Shown in pieces: positions 5,236 to 6,689 of a stretch of DNA of 6,689 nucleotides; position 1 is the stretch's first letter, and every line of letters begins with the position of its first letter. The notes beneath the pieces are model-generated. The model saw only the letters and a program-made list of their open reading frames with translations. It did no database searches and was not told where the DNA came from. Origin of the DNA: Rhodobacter sp. (GTDB taxonomy: Bacteria; Pseudomonadota; Alphaproteobacteria; Rhodobacterales; Rhodobacteraceae); assembly GCA_027482795.1 (NCBI GenBank), contig JAIXVS010000179.1, positions 1 to 6,689 of the forward strand, in the 5' to 3' direction. The translations under genes were made by a program, and so were the position numbers.

Positions 5236-6285
5236 ATGAAGAAAAGTCTCTATATCGCCGTGTCTGCCCTTGCGCTCAGCACAGCAAGCATCGCCAACGC
5301 TGCCGACGCAGACCTGATTGTGTTCGATTGGGCAGGGTTTGAAGTGCAAGCCTTGATCGAAGATTACGTCGCCAAACACGGCCAAATGCCCACCTACGCC
5401 TTCTATGGCGACGAGGAAGAGGCGTTTACCAAGGTCTCCACTGGCTTTAAGGCCGATGTCGCCCACCCTTGCAGCCAAATGGTGCGCAAATACCGCGACA
5501 AGGGCCTGATCGAGCCTTGGGATGTCAGCCGCATTCCAGAATTTGCCAATATCGCGCCGCGCTTCTTGGAAAGCCCCGATATTAAAGATGCCGATGGCGT
5601 TTGGTATATTCCCACCGACTACGCCTATACCGCCATTGCCTATAACACCGAAGAAGTGACCCCCGAACAGGTCGCCTCGCTGAACGTGTTCATCGACCCT
5701 GCCTTTGCTGGCCGCACCTCGCTGCCCGACACAGTTGACGACAGCTGGGCGCTAGCATTTCTGGCCACGGGGGTGACAGATTGGACCCAAGTGACGGATG
5801 AGCAGTTCGCCGCCGCCGCTGCATGGCTGCGCCAAGCGCACGCCAATGTGCGCACCTATTGGGCAGACCCCGCCGAAAACGCCCAGCTGATGAAAACGGG
5901 CGAAGTGGTGGTGTCGTGGTCGTGGAATGACGGCGTGACCGCCATGCGCAATGAAGGCGTGCCCGTGGCGTTCAACCGCACCCCAACCGAAGGCGCAAGC
6001 AACTGGTTCTGCGGCTATGTCAATTTCAAAGACGCACCCGGTTCCGAAGATAAGGCCTATGATTTCATCAACGCATGGCTGGCCCACCCCAGCGCCAAGG
6101 GTCTGTTGGAAAACTTCGGCTATGCCCATTCCAATGATGCCGCGATGGCTGAAATCACCTTGGAAGAGATGAAAGCCGCCGATGTTGACCCTGTCGAGGG
6201 CAAAATGCTGGCACAGGTTCCGCTGAACCCCGAATTCCGCGAAAAACTGACAGCCGAGTTTGAGTTGATCAAATCGGGCTTCTAA
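5236..6285 (+). CDS. Periplasmic extracellular solute-binding protein, spermidine/putrescine (PotD/PotF-like) type
   Basis: 349 residues, the usual size for polyamine-type binding proteins of ABC importers. A Sec signal peptide is clear: a lysine start (MKKS), a hydrophobic core (5-18) and a probable cut after SIANA (about residue 22). There is no lipobox cysteine, so it is likely soluble in the periplasm. The mature part shows LIVFDWAGFE (27-36), PTYAFYGDEEEAF (52-64), ADVAHPCS (73-80), WYIPTDYAYTAIAYN (123-137), VVSWSWNDG (225-233) and NWFCGYVNFKDAPGSEDKAY (256-275). This order fits family 1 binding proteins close to PotD/PotF. Acidic and aromatic residues (Asp166, Asp168, Asp169, Trp228, Trp230) could contact an amine ligand, but I cannot assign them by alignment. 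GGAG lies six bases before the ATG. A strong terminator follows directly, so the gene is monocistronic and its permease and ATPase must be elsewhere. The ligand could be another amine or a compatible solute. Confidence 0.85.
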   Translation: MKKSLYIAVSALALSTASIANAADADLIVFDWAGFEVQALIEDYVAKHGQMPTYAFYGDEEEAFTKVSTGFKADVAHPCSQMVRKYRDKGLIEPWDVSRIPEFANIAPRFLESPDIKDADGVWYIPTDYAYTAIAYNTEEVTPEQVASLNVFIDPAFAGRTSLPDTVDDSWALAFLATGVTDWTQVTDEQFAAAAAWLRQAHANVRTYWADPAENAQLMKTGEVVVSWSWNDGVTAMRNEGVPVAFNRTPTEGASNWFCGYVNFKDAPGSEDKAYDFINAWLAHPSAKGLLENFGYAHSNDAAMAEITLEEMKAADVDPVEGKMLAQVPLNPEFREKLTAEFELIKSGF

Positions 6286-6300
6286 TCGCGAAACAAATCC

Positions 6301-6338
6301 AAACGCGCCCAAATTAGACTTTGGGCGCGTTTTCTTTT
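6301..6338 (+). terminator. Intrinsic terminator of the solute-binding protein gene
   Basis: A perfect 13-bp stem pairs AAACGCGCCCAAA (6301-6313) with TTTGGGCGCGTTT (6320-6332) around a six-base loop, and a T-rich run (TTTTCTTTT, 6330-6338) follows. It starts 15 bases after the stop codon at 6285 and isolates this gene from the ssrA gene behind it. The A-rich left side may give weak activity in the other direction. Confidence 0.93.
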
Positions 6339-6347
6339 CCCGATGCC

Positions 6348-6376
6348 TTGCGCAGGCCCGCCCGCGCGCCTATGTT
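6348..6376 (+). promoter_or_regulatory. Candidate promoter of ssrA
   Basis: TTGCGC (6348-6353) and TATGTT (6371-6376) are separated by 17 bases, each matching four of six consensus positions. Transcription would start near 6383, right before the first hairpin of the tmRNA acceptor piece. The match in position to the RNA gene is the main support. Confidence 0.55.
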
Positions 6377-6465
6377 GGATATGCTTGGGGCAACCCAAAC
6401 TATGGCGATAAACGCACCCGTAATACACGGCTCGGACCCGGGGGCGGTACCCGGCGACTCCACCA

Positions 6466-6490
6466 ATCTTCCCTGTCATTTGGGGCGTGT
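6466..6490 (+). other. ssrA: Intervening segment of pre-tmRNA
   Basis: These 25 bases separate the encoded ACCA end of the acceptor piece from the GGGGTCG start of the coding piece. In two-piece tmRNAs the equivalent segment is removed during maturation to free the aminoacylatable 3' end and the 5' end of the coding RNA. The borders follow from the seven-pair acceptor stem, so they should be accurate to a base or two. Confidence 0.8.
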
Positions 6491-6576
6491 GGGGTCGAAA
6501 TAGGATCGACGAACGTCTAAAGGGGCCAGCTTTCGCTCGGTGAGCCACCACCGTTATCGGTGCAAAACGTACAGTT

Positions 6577-6618
6577 GCAAATGACAACCGTGCTCCGGCA
6601 ATGGCTTTGGCTGCGTAA
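6577..6618 (+). other. ssrA: tmRNA proteolysis tag reading frame
   Basis: The resume codon is GCA at 6577-6579 and the stop is TAA at 6616-6618. The frame encodes ANDNRAPAMALAA, which follows the alanine delivered by the charged acceptor piece. The AND start and ALAA end are the hallmarks of ssrA tags; the end is the part read by ClpXP-type proteases. An ANDN start is usual in alphaproteobacterial tags. Confidence 0.93.
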
Positions 6619-6689
6619 GCAACCCAAGTCGCCGAAACTAAGTCCTTGCGCTTAGCCGCGTAAGGCGGGGCCCGCCAGAGCCTGGCAAC

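Larger units (their letters stand above)
6383..6689 (+). ncRNA. ssrA: Two-piece (circularly permuted) tmRNA, cut at its 3' end by the window edge
   Basis: tmRNA rescues stalled ribosomes with SmpB and tags the unfinished protein for proteolysis. Here the gene is permuted, as known in alphaproteobacteria. The acceptor piece comes first (about 6383-6465). It starts with a GCAA-capped hairpin (TTGGG 6385-6389 / CCCAA 6394-6398), has a T-arm with stem CCGGG/CCCGG (6438-6442 / 6450-6454), and ends CGACTCC plus an encoded ACCA (6455-6465). The coding piece starts at 6491 with GGGGTCG, which pairs with CGACTCC over seven base pairs including one G-T, closing the acceptor stem across the two molecules. 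The tag frame follows at 6577. Behind it lie a CTAAG/CTTAG hairpin (6638-6642 / 6651-6655) and a GGCGGG/CCCGCC stretch near 6664-6676, likely helix or pseudoknot parts. The 5' end is inferred from the promoter; the 3' end lies beyond 6689. Confidence 0.93.

Noticed and set aside
6282..6587. 101-codon minus-strand open frame across the terminator and ssrA
   Set aside because: It crosses a strong terminator and the structured tmRNA gene, and it has no family features.
1..6689. CRISPR array, insertion sequence, integrase or phage genes
   Set aside because: No spaced repeats of CRISPR type, transposase motifs or terminal repeats were seen. ssrA is a known integration target, but no attachment-site duplication or integrase is visible inside the window.

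Overview
The window looks like a chromosomal segment of an alphaproteobacterium, most likely Rhodobacterales (Rhodobacter/Roseobacter group). Four things point there: a circularly permuted two-piece tmRNA gene with the tag ANDNRAPAMALAA at the right end, a photolyase-cyclopropane synthase gene pair like the one in the Rhodobacter sigma-E (singlet oxygen) regulon, a GC-rich composition, and a GC-rich hairpin behind the cfa-like gene in a style I associate with this group.

Layout from left to right. (1) The first 19 codons of a minus-strand gene, probably a class III aminotransferase, run off the left edge. Upstream of it lie a promoter, a 14-bp palindrome and a related half-site, then a GntR/FCD-type regulator gene on the same strand. 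(2) Next are a CFA-type methyltransferase gene (984-2192) and a class I photolyase gene (2251-3684), both on the minus strand, 58 bp apart and read photolyase first. A candidate ECF sigma-E promoter (TGATCC, 18-bp spacer, TAAAC) sits just before the photolyase start. (3) Further upstream, on the same strand, is a class V PLP enzyme of the cysteine-desulfurase-like (VC1184) type that appears to lack the catalytic cysteine. (4) A 234-bp divergent intergenic region carries a partial palindrome and three 15-bp tandem repeats. It leads into a plus-strand periplasmic solute-binding protein gene of the polyamine (PotD/PotF-like) type, which ends in a strong intrinsic terminator. (5) The last 320 bases hold the ssrA promoter and the permuted ssrA gene: acceptor piece, 25-nt intervening segment and coding piece, cut by the right edge.

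Taken together, photolyase and CFA synthase fit a photo-oxidative stress unit covering DNA repair and membrane lipid modification. The GntR regulator probably controls the aminotransferase gene at the left edge. The solute-binding protein has no permease or ATPase gene beside it in this window. Nothing here is clearly a new defence or mobile system. The most interesting points are the sigma-E promoter embedded in a palindrome, the PLP enzyme without its cysteine, and the tandem repeats before the binding-protein gene.
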